This document shows positions 42,713 through 50,269 of a stretch of 64,000 bases of DNA, in pieces (position 1 is the stretch's first letter; each line of letters begins with the position of its first letter). The notes under the pieces were generated by a model that was not told where the DNA came from, made no database searches, and saw only the letters and a list, made by a program, of their open reading frames with translations. The stretch comes from Aliihoeflea sp052435735 (GTDB lineage Bacteria > Pseudomonadota > Alphaproteobacteria > Rhizobiales > Rhizobiaceae): positions 106,021 to 170,020 of the forward strand of contig JBQVNB010000007.1 in the NCBI GenBank assembly GCA_052435735.1, in the 5' to 3' direction. The translations under genes and the position numbers were made by a program.

Positions 42713-42970
42713 TTGCGGGTGCCTGCGAGACCACCGCTGGAGGGGTTGAGGCGCAGCCTCAACAAGCATCGCGCAGAAGGCAGCCCCCATCCGCGCGACG
42801 GCTTCGTGCGCGAGACGTTCCGCCTGCCGCGCCCCGACGCGCGTGTGAAGGCGCAGGAGTGGTTCGACCGCTGGCCGAAACAGGCCTACTGGACCGAAAT
42901 CGAAAGCTGGGCCGAGCGCCCCGACGACATCATCGAGTTTACGATCCGCAGGCTCCCCACAGCAGACTGA
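42713..42970 (+). CDS. conserved small hypothetical protein
   Basis: This 85-residue protein probably starts at TTG 42713, 7 nt after AGGAG (42701-42705). It begins MRVPARPPLEGLRRSLNKHR and ends WTEIESWAERPDDIIEFTIRRLPTAD. I recall closely similar short proteins in other Rhizobiales but no function. It has no signal peptide or membrane helix. It is convergent with the NUDIX gene at 42972. Confidence 0.65.
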   Translation: MRVPARPPLEGLRRSLNKHRAEGSPHPRDGFVRETFRLPRPDARVKAQEWFDRWPKQAYWTEIESWAERPDDIIEFTIRRLPTAD

Positions 42971-42971
42971 T

Positions 42972-43463
42972 CTACCAATGATGTTCCGGCACGGCTTCGC
43001 CGAACACCTCGGCGAGGCGTCTTCTTGTCGCCGGCGTGGTTGCGTCGGGGAGGGCGTCGAGGGGGAAGAAGCCGGCCTCGGCGATCTCGTGGTCGGGCAG
43101 TTTCGGCGCCGTCTGGCGAAACTGCGTGATGAGATAGAGCGCGACATGATCGCGCGGGCTCGCCTGGCGGTTCAGATGGATCGAGACAAGGCGGGGCTCG
43201 CCGGTGAACTCGATATTGCCTTCCTCGGCCAGTTCGCGCTCGAGCGAAAGGCGCATCGTTTCGCCCACTTCCACGCCGCCGCCGGGCAGTTGCCAGCCGG
43301 CGATGTAGGTGTGGCGGATGAGGAAGACGGTGCCTTTGTCCGCGTCGTGGACGATGCCGCGCACGCCGAGCGTCATCGGACGGCGCAGAAGAAACCAGCC
43401 GTGAAAGAGCTTGATGCGCAACCATTGCAGCCGGGTCGGCATTGTGCGGGACGTCTCGCTCAC
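42972..43463 (-). CDS. NUDIX hydrolase
   Basis: This 163-residue protein has the NUDIX box GGGVEVGETMRLSLERELAEEGN, ahead of GWQLPGG. Helical N-terminus (LQWLRIKLFHGWFLLRRPMTLG). It hydrolyses some nucleoside-diphosphate-linked compound; the substrate is unknown. It is divergent from the metallophosphoesterase, with the two ATGs 50 bp apart. Confidence 0.9.
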   Translation of the reverse strand: MSETSRTMPTRLQWLRIKLFHGWFLLRRPMTLGVRGIVHDADKGTVFLIRHTYIAGWQLPGGGVEVGETMRLSLERELAEEGNIEFTGEPRLVSIHLNRQASPRDHVALYLITQFRQTAPKLPDHEIAEAGFFPLDALPDATTPATRRRLAEVFGEAVPEHHW

Positions 43464-43513
43464 CGCGCGCCTCCCGGGGTGGTCACGCGGAATTTCATAT
43501 CGTAAGGAAGGGT

Positions 43514-44467
43514 ATGCTCAGGCTCGCTCATCTCTCGGACGTCCACCTCGGCCCCCTTCCCGACATGTCCTATCGTGAACTCGCCTCGAAGCGGATCACG
43601 GGCTACATCAACTGGCAGCGCAACCGGAAAGCCAATCTCCACGACCAGGTGATCGGGATGCTGCTCGACGACATGAAGGTGCGCGCGCCCGACCATATCG
43701 CGGTCACCGGCGATCTGGTCAACCTCGCGCTCGACGCCGAAGTGGAGGTCGCCCGCCAGTGGCTGGAAGAGGTCGGCCATGGCGACGACGTCTCTGTCGT
43801 GCCGGGCAACCATGATGCCTATGTACCGGGCGCGCTCGACAAGGCTTGCAGGGCCTGGGGCAAGTGGATGTGGGGCGATGGCAAGGCGCAGCCGGCCCAT
43901 CGCGGCGCGTTTCCCTATATGCGCGTGCGCGGGGACATGGCGATCATCGGCGTTTCTTCGGCGCGCGCGACGGCACCGTTCATGGCGTCGGGCTATTTCG
44001 GTTCCACACAGGCGCGGCGGCTCGGGCGGATGCTCGACGAGGCGAAGACGAAGGGGCTTTGCCGGGTGATCCTGATCCACCACCCGCCGGTCCGCGGGGC
44101 GGCGCCGCAGCACAAGCGGCTCTACGGCATCGGGCGGTTCAAGAAGGTGATGATGCGCCACGGCGCCGAACTCGTTCTTCACGGCCATACGCATCTGCCG
44201 AGCCTCTACTGGCTCGACGGGCGCGACGGGCGCGTGCCGGTGCTGGGCGTGGCGGCGGCCGGGCAGGCGATCGGCGGGTCGAAGCCGGCGGCGCAGTACA
44301 ACCTCATCGAGATCGACGGCGGGCCGGACGATGGCTGGGGCGTGCGCCTTCAGCGGCGCGGGCTGATGCACGGCCATGAAGGCGTGCGCGAGATCGTCGC
44401 GCAGACGCTGCTGCCGGCGGAAGACGGCGCTCAGAAGCTGATCGCCAGCCGGTCCCAGGCGAAATAG
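43514..44467 (+). CDS. metallophosphoesterase
   Basis: This 317-residue calcineurin-like phosphoesterase has all metal-site motifs: DVH (D9, H11), GDLVN, GNHD, HHPP and GHTH. It lacks an export signal, so it is probably cytoplasmic. The substrate (phosphodiester or UDP-linked) cannot be inferred. ATG 43514 follows AAGGAAGG and defines the start. Its 3' end overlaps the next convergent gene by 37 bp. Confidence 0.92.
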   Translation: MLRLAHLSDVHLGPLPDMSYRELASKRITGYINWQRNRKANLHDQVIGMLLDDMKVRAPDHIAVTGDLVNLALDAEVEVARQWLEEVGHGDDVSVVPGNHDAYVPGALDKACRAWGKWMWGDGKAQPAHRGAFPYMRVRGDMAIIGVSSARATAPFMASGYFGSTQARRLGRMLDEAKTKGLCRVILIHHPPVRGAAPQHKRLYGIGRFKKVMMRHGAELVLHGHTHLPSLYWLDGRDGRVPVLGVAAAGQAIGGSKPAAQYNLIEIDGGPDDGWGVRLQRRGLMHGHEGVREIVAQTLLPAEDGAQKLIASRSQAK

Positions 44468-45009
44468 AGCACCGCGGCCACGCCGACGAAGGCACCGGCC
44501 AGGAACAGCGCCAACGAGGTGAAGACGTCGAAGGCGGCCTTGGCCGGTTCGCGGTCGAGCACGCCGAGGACGGGGGCAGGGGCCTCGCGGTCGCCGGCCA
44601 GCACCGCTTCGCGCTCGACCATGCGCTCGGCGACATAGAGCGTCACGGCATTGGCGGCCTTCTTGATGTCGGGCGTCTCGGCCAGCACGATGCGGCCGTT
44701 GCGGGTGTCCTTCAGGAATCGGTAGGTGCGCTTGTCGCGTCCCATGGTGACGTGGCTCACCGCGTCGATCCAAAGGCGCGGCTGGAGCCCGGCCGTGACG
44801 TTCAGATCGAAGCGCTCGTCGTCCGACGGGATGTCGGCGAAGACCTGTTCGAGGTCCTGCGCGAGGATTTCGAGCCGCGTCTGCTGCGCCTCGCGCAAAT
44901 CGACGACGACGTCGGTGCGGTCGGCATTGTTGGTCTTGACCTCGCGGATCGCGGCGGCGAGGCGGCGCATCTCGCCCTTGTGGGGCGTTTCTTCCAAAGC
45001 TTCGCTCAT
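44431..45009 (-). CDS. conserved hypothetical single-helix membrane protein
   Basis: This 192-residue protein is mostly soluble. An acidic N-terminus (residues 1-75) is followed by a middle with FDLNVTAGLQPRLWIDAVSHVTMGRDKRTYRFLKDTRNG. A C-terminal hydrophobic helix (about 164-186, ALFLAGAFVGVAAVLYFAW) anchors it. I recognise it as a conserved Rhizobiales protein with no assigned function. No known domain is evident. Confidence 0.75.
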   Translation of the reverse strand: MSEALEETPHKGEMRRLAAAIREVKTNNADRTDVVVDLREAQQTRLEILAQDLEQVFADIPSDDERFDLNVTAGLQPRLWIDAVSHVTMGRDKRTYRFLKDTRNGRIVLAETPDIKKAANAVTLYVAERMVEREAVLAGDREAPAPVLGVLDREPAKAAFDVFTSLALFLAGAFVGVAAVLYFAWDRLAISF

Positions 45010-45082
45010 GCCGGCGCTCCGGGACTCAAGGGTACAGTTAACGCTTCGTTACACCCCGATTCCGGCGAAAACGCGCCAAAAG

Positions 45083-45853
45083 TCAAGGGCTTCCGGCAAC
45101 GAGAGAGGCACGGATGGCAGCGAGCACGGCGGGCTTGGCCTCCACGGTCAGCATGTGGCCGGCGCCGTCGATGGGGGTGAGGCGGATGTTTTCGGGCAGG
45201 TTCTGCGTCTGCGCAAAAGGCAGCACCGGATCGGCCGTTCCCCAGACGAGGTTGACCGGCATGGCGAGTTTTGCCAGCGCCTCGCGCGGAATCTCGCCCT
45301 GCACGCCGTCCTTCTGGATAATGCCATGGAAGGTGTCGAGGTTGGCGCGCTGGCCGCGCTGACCGCGCACGGCGGCAAGGCCGAGCACGTATTTCGGCGG
45401 CGTCGAAAAGCCCGGCGCGGACATCTCGTCCATGATCGACCCCAGCGCGCCGGCGTCGGGCGCATTGGCGTAGCGCTTCAAAAGTTCGCCGTTGATCTGC
45501 GGCCCGAAGCCGCCGGGCGCCAGAAGCGTCAACGAGGCGACGCGCTCGGGCGAGCGCATGGCGATCAGCGTGGCGACCGCGCCGCCCATCGAATGGCCGA
45601 CGAGATGCACCTTCTCGATGCCGCGTGCGGTGAGATCGGCGGCGACGGCCTTGGCCGCCACCGTCGCCGGGCCCGCGCCGGGAAAATCGAGCGAGCGCCC
45701 ATGACCGGGAAGGTCATAGGCGATCACGCGCGCGTATCGTGCAAGCGATGGCTGGATGTCGGTCCAGGTCGAATGCGACCCGCCGAAACCGTGGAGAAGG
45801 ACGATGGTCTCGCCGCCTTTCCCCTCCACGCGCGCACCAAGCTTGTCGCTCAT
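45083..45853 (-). CDS. alpha/beta-fold hydrolase
   Basis: This 256-residue protein has LLHGFGGSHSTW (oxyanion hole), nucleophile GHSMGGA, LVWGTADPVLP (Asp) and GAGHMLTVE (His), a classic alpha/beta hydrolase of the type seen in the acetoin dehydrogenase E2-associated and BphD-like groups. Substrate unknown. Its ATG overlaps the leuA stop (ATGA), implying co-translation with leuA. Confidence 0.9.
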   Translation of the reverse strand: MSDKLGARVEGKGGETIVLLHGFGGSHSTWTDIQPSLARYARVIAYDLPGHGRSLDFPGAGPATVAAKAVAADLTARGIEKVHLVGHSMGGAVATLIAMRSPERVASLTLLAPGGFGPQINGELLKRYANAPDAGALGSIMDEMSAPGFSTPPKYVLGLAAVRGQRGQRANLDTFHGIIQKDGVQGEIPREALAKLAMPVNLVWGTADPVLPFAQTQNLPENIRLTPIDGAGHMLTVEAKPAVLAAIRASLVAGSP

Positions 45854-47562
45854 TTGGCACCGAGAATGCGGTTGGCCGCCGACACGACCGCCTCGAGCGA
45901 GGCCGCGACGATGTTGGTGTTGATGCCCGCGCCGAAGAGCTTTCCGCCCGGATGCTCGACCTCCATGTAGCAGATGGCCGCCGCGTTCGAGCCGCGCTGC
46001 ATGGAATGCTCCGAATAGTCGAGGACGGTCAGGTCGATGCCGATATGCTTCGACAGCGCGTCGACGAAGCCGTCGACCGGGCCGGTGCCGGTGCCGGTGA
46101 TCTGCACTTCCTGGCCATTGTCGATGATCGTCGCCTCGACCACGCGCCGGCCCTTGGCGGAGGTGTCCGGGAAGGTCTGGTGATCGACGAACTTCATCCG
46201 GCCTTTGGGCTGGTCGACATAGAGTTTGAGGAAGCGCTCGTGGATCGCCTTGGGGCGCAGTTCCTTGCCCTCGCGGTCGGTGATTTCCTGAACGTCGCGG
46301 CTGAACTCGACCTGCAGATTGCGCGGCAGGTTGAGGCCGTAATCGGCCTGCAGGATGTACGCGATGCCGCCCTTGCCGGACTGCGAGTTGATGCGGATGA
46401 TCGCCTCGTAGGACCGGCCGACATCCTGCGGGTCGATCGGCAGATAGGGGACTTCCCACTGCGTCTTGTTGGCGGCCTTGATCGCCTTCATTCCCTTGTT
46501 GATCGCGTCCTGATGCGAGCCGGAGAAGGCGGTGTAGACGAGTTCGCCGACATAAGGGTGGCGCTCGGGTATCTTCAACTGGTTGGAGTATTCGTAGACT
46601 TCCTTCATCCGCTCGATCTGCGAACAGTCCAGCATCGGGTCGATGCCCTGCGTGTACATGTTGAGCGCCAGCGTGACGACGTCGACATTGCCGGTGCGCT
46701 CGCCATTGCCGAACAAGGTGCCCTCGACGCGGTCGGCGCCGGCCATCAGGCCGAGTTCGGTCGCGGCGATGCCGGTGCCACGGTCATTGTGGGGATGCAA
46801 GGACAGGATGATCGAATCGCGCCGGTCGAGCTGGCGGCTCATCCACTCGATCTGGTCGGCATGGATGTTGGGCGTCGACATCTCGACGGTTGCTGGCAGA
46901 TTGAGGATCAGCTTGTTGTCGGGCGTCGGATTGATGATCTCGGTGATTGCGTTGCAGATTTCGAGCGCGACTTCGAGCTCGGTGCCGGTGAAGCTTTCCG
47001 GCGAATACTGGAAGCGGCAGCCGGGCACCGACCTGGCGGCCTCGTCCACGATCATCTTCGCCGCATCCGTGGCGATCGCCTTGATGCCGGCCACGTCCTT
47101 GTCGAACACCACGCGGCGCTGCAACTCGCTGGTGGAATTGTAGAAATGGACGATCGGGCGCTTGGCGCCCTGCAACGATTCGAATGTCCGCGCGATCAGT
47201 TCGGGCCGGCACTGGACCAGCACCTGCAACGACACGTCGTCGGGCACGCCGGCTTCTTCGATGGCGAAGCGGGTGAAGTCGAAATCGGTCTGCGAGGCAG
47301 ATGGAAAGCCGATCTCGATCTCCTTGAAGCCCATGTCCAGCAGCAACTGGAACATCCGCGCCTTGCGGTCGTGGCCCATCGGATCGATCAGCGCCTGGTT
47401 GCCGTCGCGCAGATCGACGGAGCACCAGATCGGCGCCTTCTCGATGCGCCGGTCGGGCCAGGTCCGGTCCTTCAGGCCGACGAAGGGGTAGGGCTCGTAT
47501 TTGCGGGCGGCGTCGGGCATGCCTTTGGCGCCCGTGGCAACGATCTTCGATTGCTCGTTCAT
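45850..47562 (-). CDS. leuA: 2-isopropylmalate synthase
   Basis: This 570-residue enzyme condenses 2-ketoisovalerate and acetyl-CoA, the first step of leucine synthesis. The active-site motif is SVDLRDGNQ (R52-D53), followed by GFPSASQTDFDFTR and HPHNDRGTGIAATE (metal HxH). The long C-terminal LeuA dimer domain (from about 430) binds leucine for feedback. This is the long LeuA type, about 570 residues. ATG 47562 lies 8 nt after AAGGAG, which decides against an upstream in-frame start. It has a leucine leader peptide upstream. Confidence 0.96.
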   Translation of the reverse strand: MNEQSKIVATGAKGMPDAARKYEPYPFVGLKDRTWPDRRIEKAPIWCSVDLRDGNQALIDPMGHDRKARMFQLLLDMGFKEIEIGFPSASQTDFDFTRFAIEEAGVPDDVSLQVLVQCRPELIARTFESLQGAKRPIVHFYNSTSELQRRVVFDKDVAGIKAIATDAAKMIVDEAARSVPGCRFQYSPESFTGTELEVALEICNAITEIINPTPDNKLILNLPATVEMSTPNIHADQIEWMSRQLDRRDSIILSLHPHNDRGTGIAATELGLMAGADRVEGTLFGNGERTGNVDVVTLALNMYTQGIDPMLDCSQIERMKEVYEYSNQLKIPERHPYVGELVYTAFSGSHQDAINKGMKAIKAANKTQWEVPYLPIDPQDVGRSYEAIIRINSQSGKGGIAYILQADYGLNLPRNLQVEFSRDVQEITDREGKELRPKAIHERFLKLYVDQPKGRMKFVDHQTFPDTSAKGRRVVEATIIDNGQEVQITGTGTGPVDGFVDALSKHIGIDLTVLDYSEHSMQRGSNAAAICYMEVEHPGGKLFGAGINTNIVAASLEAVVSAANRILGAK

Positions 47563-47636
47563 CTTCGTCTCCTTGCCCGGCCGCGATCTCAGATCGGCGG
47601 CGGGCACTTCTAGTTCTGGGAATGGTGTCGGGACAA

Positions 47637-47715
47637 GGAGCTTTGCCGGATCTCGGCGGCACTTCGACCGCCGGGCGCTCCTTCAGCCAACCCGACGACC
47701 GCTGCTAAGAAGGAG
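47637..47715 (-). promoter_or_regulatory. stems of a putative leu attenuator
   Basis: On the minus strand CTCCTT within the Leu codons (47715-47710) can pair with AAGGAG (47683-47678). GGAGC (47681-47677) can instead pair with GCTCC (47641-47637), enclosing a CGGCGG/CCGCCG stem (47673-47668 with 47659-47654). The alternatives overlap and so exclude each other. A strong T-run was not seen, so termination may be weak or the control may differ. A further hairpin (47575-47605) lies just before the leuA Shine-Dalgarno. Confidence 0.6.
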
Positions 47716-47793
47716 AAGAAGCGAGGATAGGCGCGCGCGATCGCCGGCAGCAATGGCCGGGACGGTCGAGAAAGGGGCGCGCGACGAGGTCAT
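47683..47793 (-). CDS. leu leader peptide
   Basis: This 36-residue frame begins MTSSRAPFSTVPAIAAGDRA and contains five consecutive Leu codons (CTT CTT CTC CTT CTT, codons 25-29) with a Leu at 22, and ends SSGRRVG before TGA. A Leu-codon cluster in a short ORF 120 bp before leuA is the expected leader of leucine attenuation. No Shine-Dalgarno precedes the ATG; the promoter suggests a leaderless transcript. It is too short for most gene finders. Confidence 0.72.
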   Translation of the reverse strand: MTSSRAPFSTVPAIAAGDRARLSSLLLLLSSGRRVG

Positions 47794-47800
47794 GGCCGAA

Positions 47801-47829
47801 GAGATAGCCGAGCGATGATTGCGTGACAA
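47801..47829 (-). promoter_or_regulatory. promoter of the leu leader and leuA
   Basis: On the minus strand TTGTCA (47829-47824) and TATCTC (47806-47801) are exactly 17 bp apart. The -10 ends 7 nt before the leader ATG. The start site should lie at the ATG, as predicted for trpL. Confidence 0.68.
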
Positions 47830-47936
47830 GCCGCATCGCTTTCAAAAAATTGCGCCAATGGTTGTCGGGACGCGGCCCGTTCAACCGTCATTGGAAAAGG
47901 AGTAGTGTCTCCGCGGCCGGATAGATGGAGGATCTG

Positions 47937-49019
47937 ATGGCAGACAAGGTTCTGATACTGGTCGGCACCAAGAAGGGTGCCTTCATCCTGGAAAGCGACG
48001 GTGCGCGGCGTGACTGGAAGCTCTCCGGCCCGTTCTGCCAGACCTGGCCGATCAACCATTTCGTCGCCCATTCCGAGACGGGAACGCTCTATGCCGGCGG
48101 CGGCGATGCGTGGTTCGGTCCGGCCGTCTGGAAATCGACCGATCTGGGCCGGACATGGACGCATTCCTCTAACGGGCTCGCCTATGCCGAGGGTCAGGAG
48201 CCGATCTCGTCGGTGTGGAGCGTGGCGGCGCACAATGGCAGCGTCTATGCCGGTGTCCAGCCGGCCGGCCTCTTCCGCTCCGACGACGATGGCGAGACGT
48301 GGACGCATGTCGAGGGGCTGCAAAAGCACCCGACGCGGCCGCACTGGAACCCCGGCGGAGCCGGGCTGATCCTGCATTCGCTGGTGATCGACCCCGCAGA
48401 CGACGACAAGATCTGGGTCGGCATCTCGGCCGCCGGCGTGTTCCACACCGCCGATGGCGGCGAGACCTGGGAGCCGCGCAACCGCGGCACGCGCGCCGAC
48501 TTCCTGCCGGAGGGCGAGAACTATCCCGCATTCGGCCAGTGCGTGCACAATGTCGTCATGGCGGCGGGCGCGAATGGGCGGCTCTACCAGCAGAACCATT
48601 GCGGCATGTACCGCACCGACGATGGCGGCATGAAGTGGGAGAGCATCGAACAGGGACTGCCGTCGAGCTTCGGCTTCCCCGCCGCCGCGCATCCGAGCGA
48701 CCGCGACACGCTCTTCCTTTTGCCGCTCAATGGCGACACCAAGGGCCGCTACATGCCCGATGCCAGGGCGGCAGTCTGGCGCACGCGCGACGCGGGCCGG
48801 ACATGGCAGGATCTGCGTGAAGGGCTGCCGCAGGAAAACGCCTATTTCGGCGTGCTGCGACAGGCGATGGCGACCGACCGGATGGAAAAGGCCGGCGTCT
48901 ATTTCGGCACCAGCGGCGGCGCGCTCTTCGCCTCGAGCGACGAGGGCGAGACATGGCGCGAGATCGAGGTGCACATGCCGGCGATCCTGTCGGTCGAGAC
49001 GCTGACGGTTCATGACTGA
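47937..49019 (+). CDS. beta-propeller (sialidase/BNR-like) protein
   Basis: This 360-residue protein has repeated Asp-box-like motifs (TDLGRTWTHSS, SDDDGETWTHV, TADGGETWEPR, TDDGGMKWESI, TRDAGRTWQDL, SSDEGETWREI), at least six, which mark BNR/Asp-box propeller blades. No signal peptide is seen, so it is probably cytoplasmic, which argues against a sialidase role. The ATG at 47937 follows GGAGG by 5 nt. It overlaps the following MoaD-like gene by 8 bp. Function unknown. Confidence 0.85.
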   Translation: MADKVLILVGTKKGAFILESDGARRDWKLSGPFCQTWPINHFVAHSETGTLYAGGGDAWFGPAVWKSTDLGRTWTHSSNGLAYAEGQEPISSVWSVAAHNGSVYAGVQPAGLFRSDDDGETWTHVEGLQKHPTRPHWNPGGAGLILHSLVIDPADDDKIWVGISAAGVFHTADGGETWEPRNRGTRADFLPEGENYPAFGQCVHNVVMAAGANGRLYQQNHCGMYRTDDGGMKWESIEQGLPSSFGFPAAAHPSDRDTLFLLPLNGDTKGRYMPDARAAVWRTRDAGRTWQDLREGLPQENAYFGVLRQAMATDRMEKAGVYFGTSGGALFASSDEGETWREIEVHMPAILSVETLTVHD

Positions 49020-49290
49020 GCGGCCCGAAATCGTCGTCCGCCTGCCGGCGATCCTCGTCGACCTGTTTCCGGGCGCGGGGCGGCGGGTCGAGATGCAGGC
49101 CGCGACGGTCGGTGAAATGGTCGACGGGCTGGAAGCGCTATGGCCGGGGATGCGGGACCGGCTGTGCGATACGCGGCCGGCTATTCGCAGGCATATCAAT
49201 GTGTTCGTGGATGGGGAGAGGGTGAAGCTCGATCATAGGCTTGCGGATGGGGACGAGGTGTTCGTACTCACGGCGATCAGTGGAGGGTGA
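49012..49290 (+). CDS. MoaD/ThiS-like ubiquitin-fold protein
   Basis: This 92-residue protein has the beta-grasp pattern: VVRLPAILVDLF at the start, TVGEMVDGLEALWPGM, HINVFVDGERVKLDHRLADGDEVFVLTAISGG at the end. The terminal Gly-Gly is the sulfur-carrying tail of MoaD, ThiS and related proteins. No MoaE, MoeB or ThiG gene is next to it, so it does not look like the molybdopterin or thiamine protein. It overlaps the propeller gene by 8 bp, implying joint work. Confidence 0.85.
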   Translation: MTERPEIVVRLPAILVDLFPGAGRRVEMQAATVGEMVDGLEALWPGMRDRLCDTRPAIRRHINVFVDGERVKLDHRLADGDEVFVLTAISGG

Positions 49291-49315
49291 GGACAGATTC
49301 TTTTTGGGGGGTCCC

Positions 49316-49762
49316 CTACCGAACCTGCCGCAGCGCCTCACCCGCTACCATCGCGACGCTCATCGCCAGATTGAGGCTGCGCGCGCCGGGTTGCATGGGG
49401 ATCGTGAGGCGGTGGTCGGCGGCGTCGTGGACTATGTCGGGGAGGCCGGCGGATTCGCGGCCGAAGAGGAGGATGTCGTCGGGCGCATAGGCGAAGTCGG
49501 TGTAGGTGGTTTCGGCCTTGGTCGAGAGCAGCACCAGCCGCGCGCCCCGTTCCCGCCGCCAAGCCTCGAACGCATCCCAGTCGACATGGCGCGTCAAGGC
49601 GGCCATTTCGAGATAGTCCATGCCGGCGCGTTTCAGGTTGCGGTCGGAGAGGTCGAAGCCAGCCGGCTCGATGATGTGGATTTCAAGCCCGAGGCACGCG
49701 GCGAGGCGCAGGATGGTGCCGGTGTTGCCGGCGATGTCGGGCTGGTAGAGCGCGATGCGCAT
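49316..49762 (-). CDS. trmL: tRNA (cytidine34/uridine34-2'-O)-methyltransferase
   Basis: This 148-residue SPOUT enzyme methylates the 2'-O of tRNA wobble nucleotide 34. It has IALYQPDIAGNTGTILRLAACLG at the N-terminus, LLSTKAETTYTDF, LLFGRESAGLPD and PMQPGARSLNLAMSVAMVAGEALRQ, matching TrmL (YibK). Length fits. ATG 49762 lies 9 nt after AGGGA. It is convergent with the MoaD-like gene. Confidence 0.94.
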   Translation of the reverse strand: MRIALYQPDIAGNTGTILRLAACLGLEIHIIEPAGFDLSDRNLKRAGMDYLEMAALTRHVDWDAFEAWRRERGARLVLLSTKAETTYTDFAYAPDDILLFGRESAGLPDIVHDAADHRLTIPMQPGARSLNLAMSVAMVAGEALRQVR

Positions 49763-49879
49763 GGTCGTTCCCTGGTGCAATCGAGAGTTGGGCGTAGCGC
49801 CAATCCGGGCGGGTGGTCAAATCGCCCCGTTTCGGCTAAGAAGCGGCTTCGTCCAACCCGAACCACGAGGAGGCACGCG

Positions 49880-49960
49880 ATGAATATTTTCTTCCCATCC
49901 CGCATTCGCGCGCGCCGCGCAGATTTCGCGCCTGTGGTTTTCGGATCGACGCTTCCCTGA
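49880..49960 (+). CDS. possible 26-residue peptide with strong Shine-Dalgarno
   Basis: GAGGAGG (49867-49873) lies 6 nt before ATG 49880, giving the peptide MNIFFPSRIRARRADFAPVV plus six residues, ended by TGA at 49958-49960. The frame after the TGA stays open and continues into the next small ORF. It may be a real short peptide, the 5' part of an interrupted gene, or chance. The stretch 49763-49879 shows nothing else. Confidence 0.4.
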   Translation: MNIFFPSRIRARRADFAPVVFGSTLP

Positions 49961-50023
49961 GACACTGAAGCATCCGCTTTCGAAATCCGCCGGCAAGACG
50001 ACCGGTTCTACGAGATTTCGACG

Positions 50024-50269
50024 ATGTTTCCCCAATACGCCCCGCGCCCCGTCCGGCGCCTGCCCGATATTCGAGACCTTGCCGGCGGCCTCACCGTCTC
50101 GGCGCTCTTCGCGCTTGTTGCCATCGTCATGGCAGGAGGGCAGGGCGCCGATGTGGGAAGCCCGGCTGCGACGCCCTACATGAGAGCGGCGGAACATGGG
50201 CTGTCGCTCTGCGACGCCGTTCTCGATCCCGATACGACTGAAAGAGCTTGCCATGTTCCGCTGGTTTGA
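50024..50269 (+). CDS. possible small membrane protein, function unknown
   Basis: This open frame gives 81 residues from MFPQYAPRPVRRLPDIRDLA. It has one predicted hydrophobic helix (about 22-40, GGLTVSALFALVAIVMAGG). It overlaps the ABC transporter start by 17 bp. It is in the same frame as the 49880 peptide; from 49961 onward that frame has no stop until 50267, so both could be parts of one gene. Shine-Dalgarno evidence is weak. Confidence 0.4.
   Translation: MFPQYAPRPVRRLPDIRDLAGGLTVSALFALVAIVMAGGQGADVGSPAATPYMRAAEHGLSLCDAVLDPDTTERACHVPLV

Noticed and set aside
49958..49960. TGA read as selenocysteine in the 49.88-50.27 kb frame.
   Set aside because: No SECIS-like stem was recognised after the TGA and the flanking protein is not a known selenoprotein. 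Nonsense mutation or two small genes are simpler.
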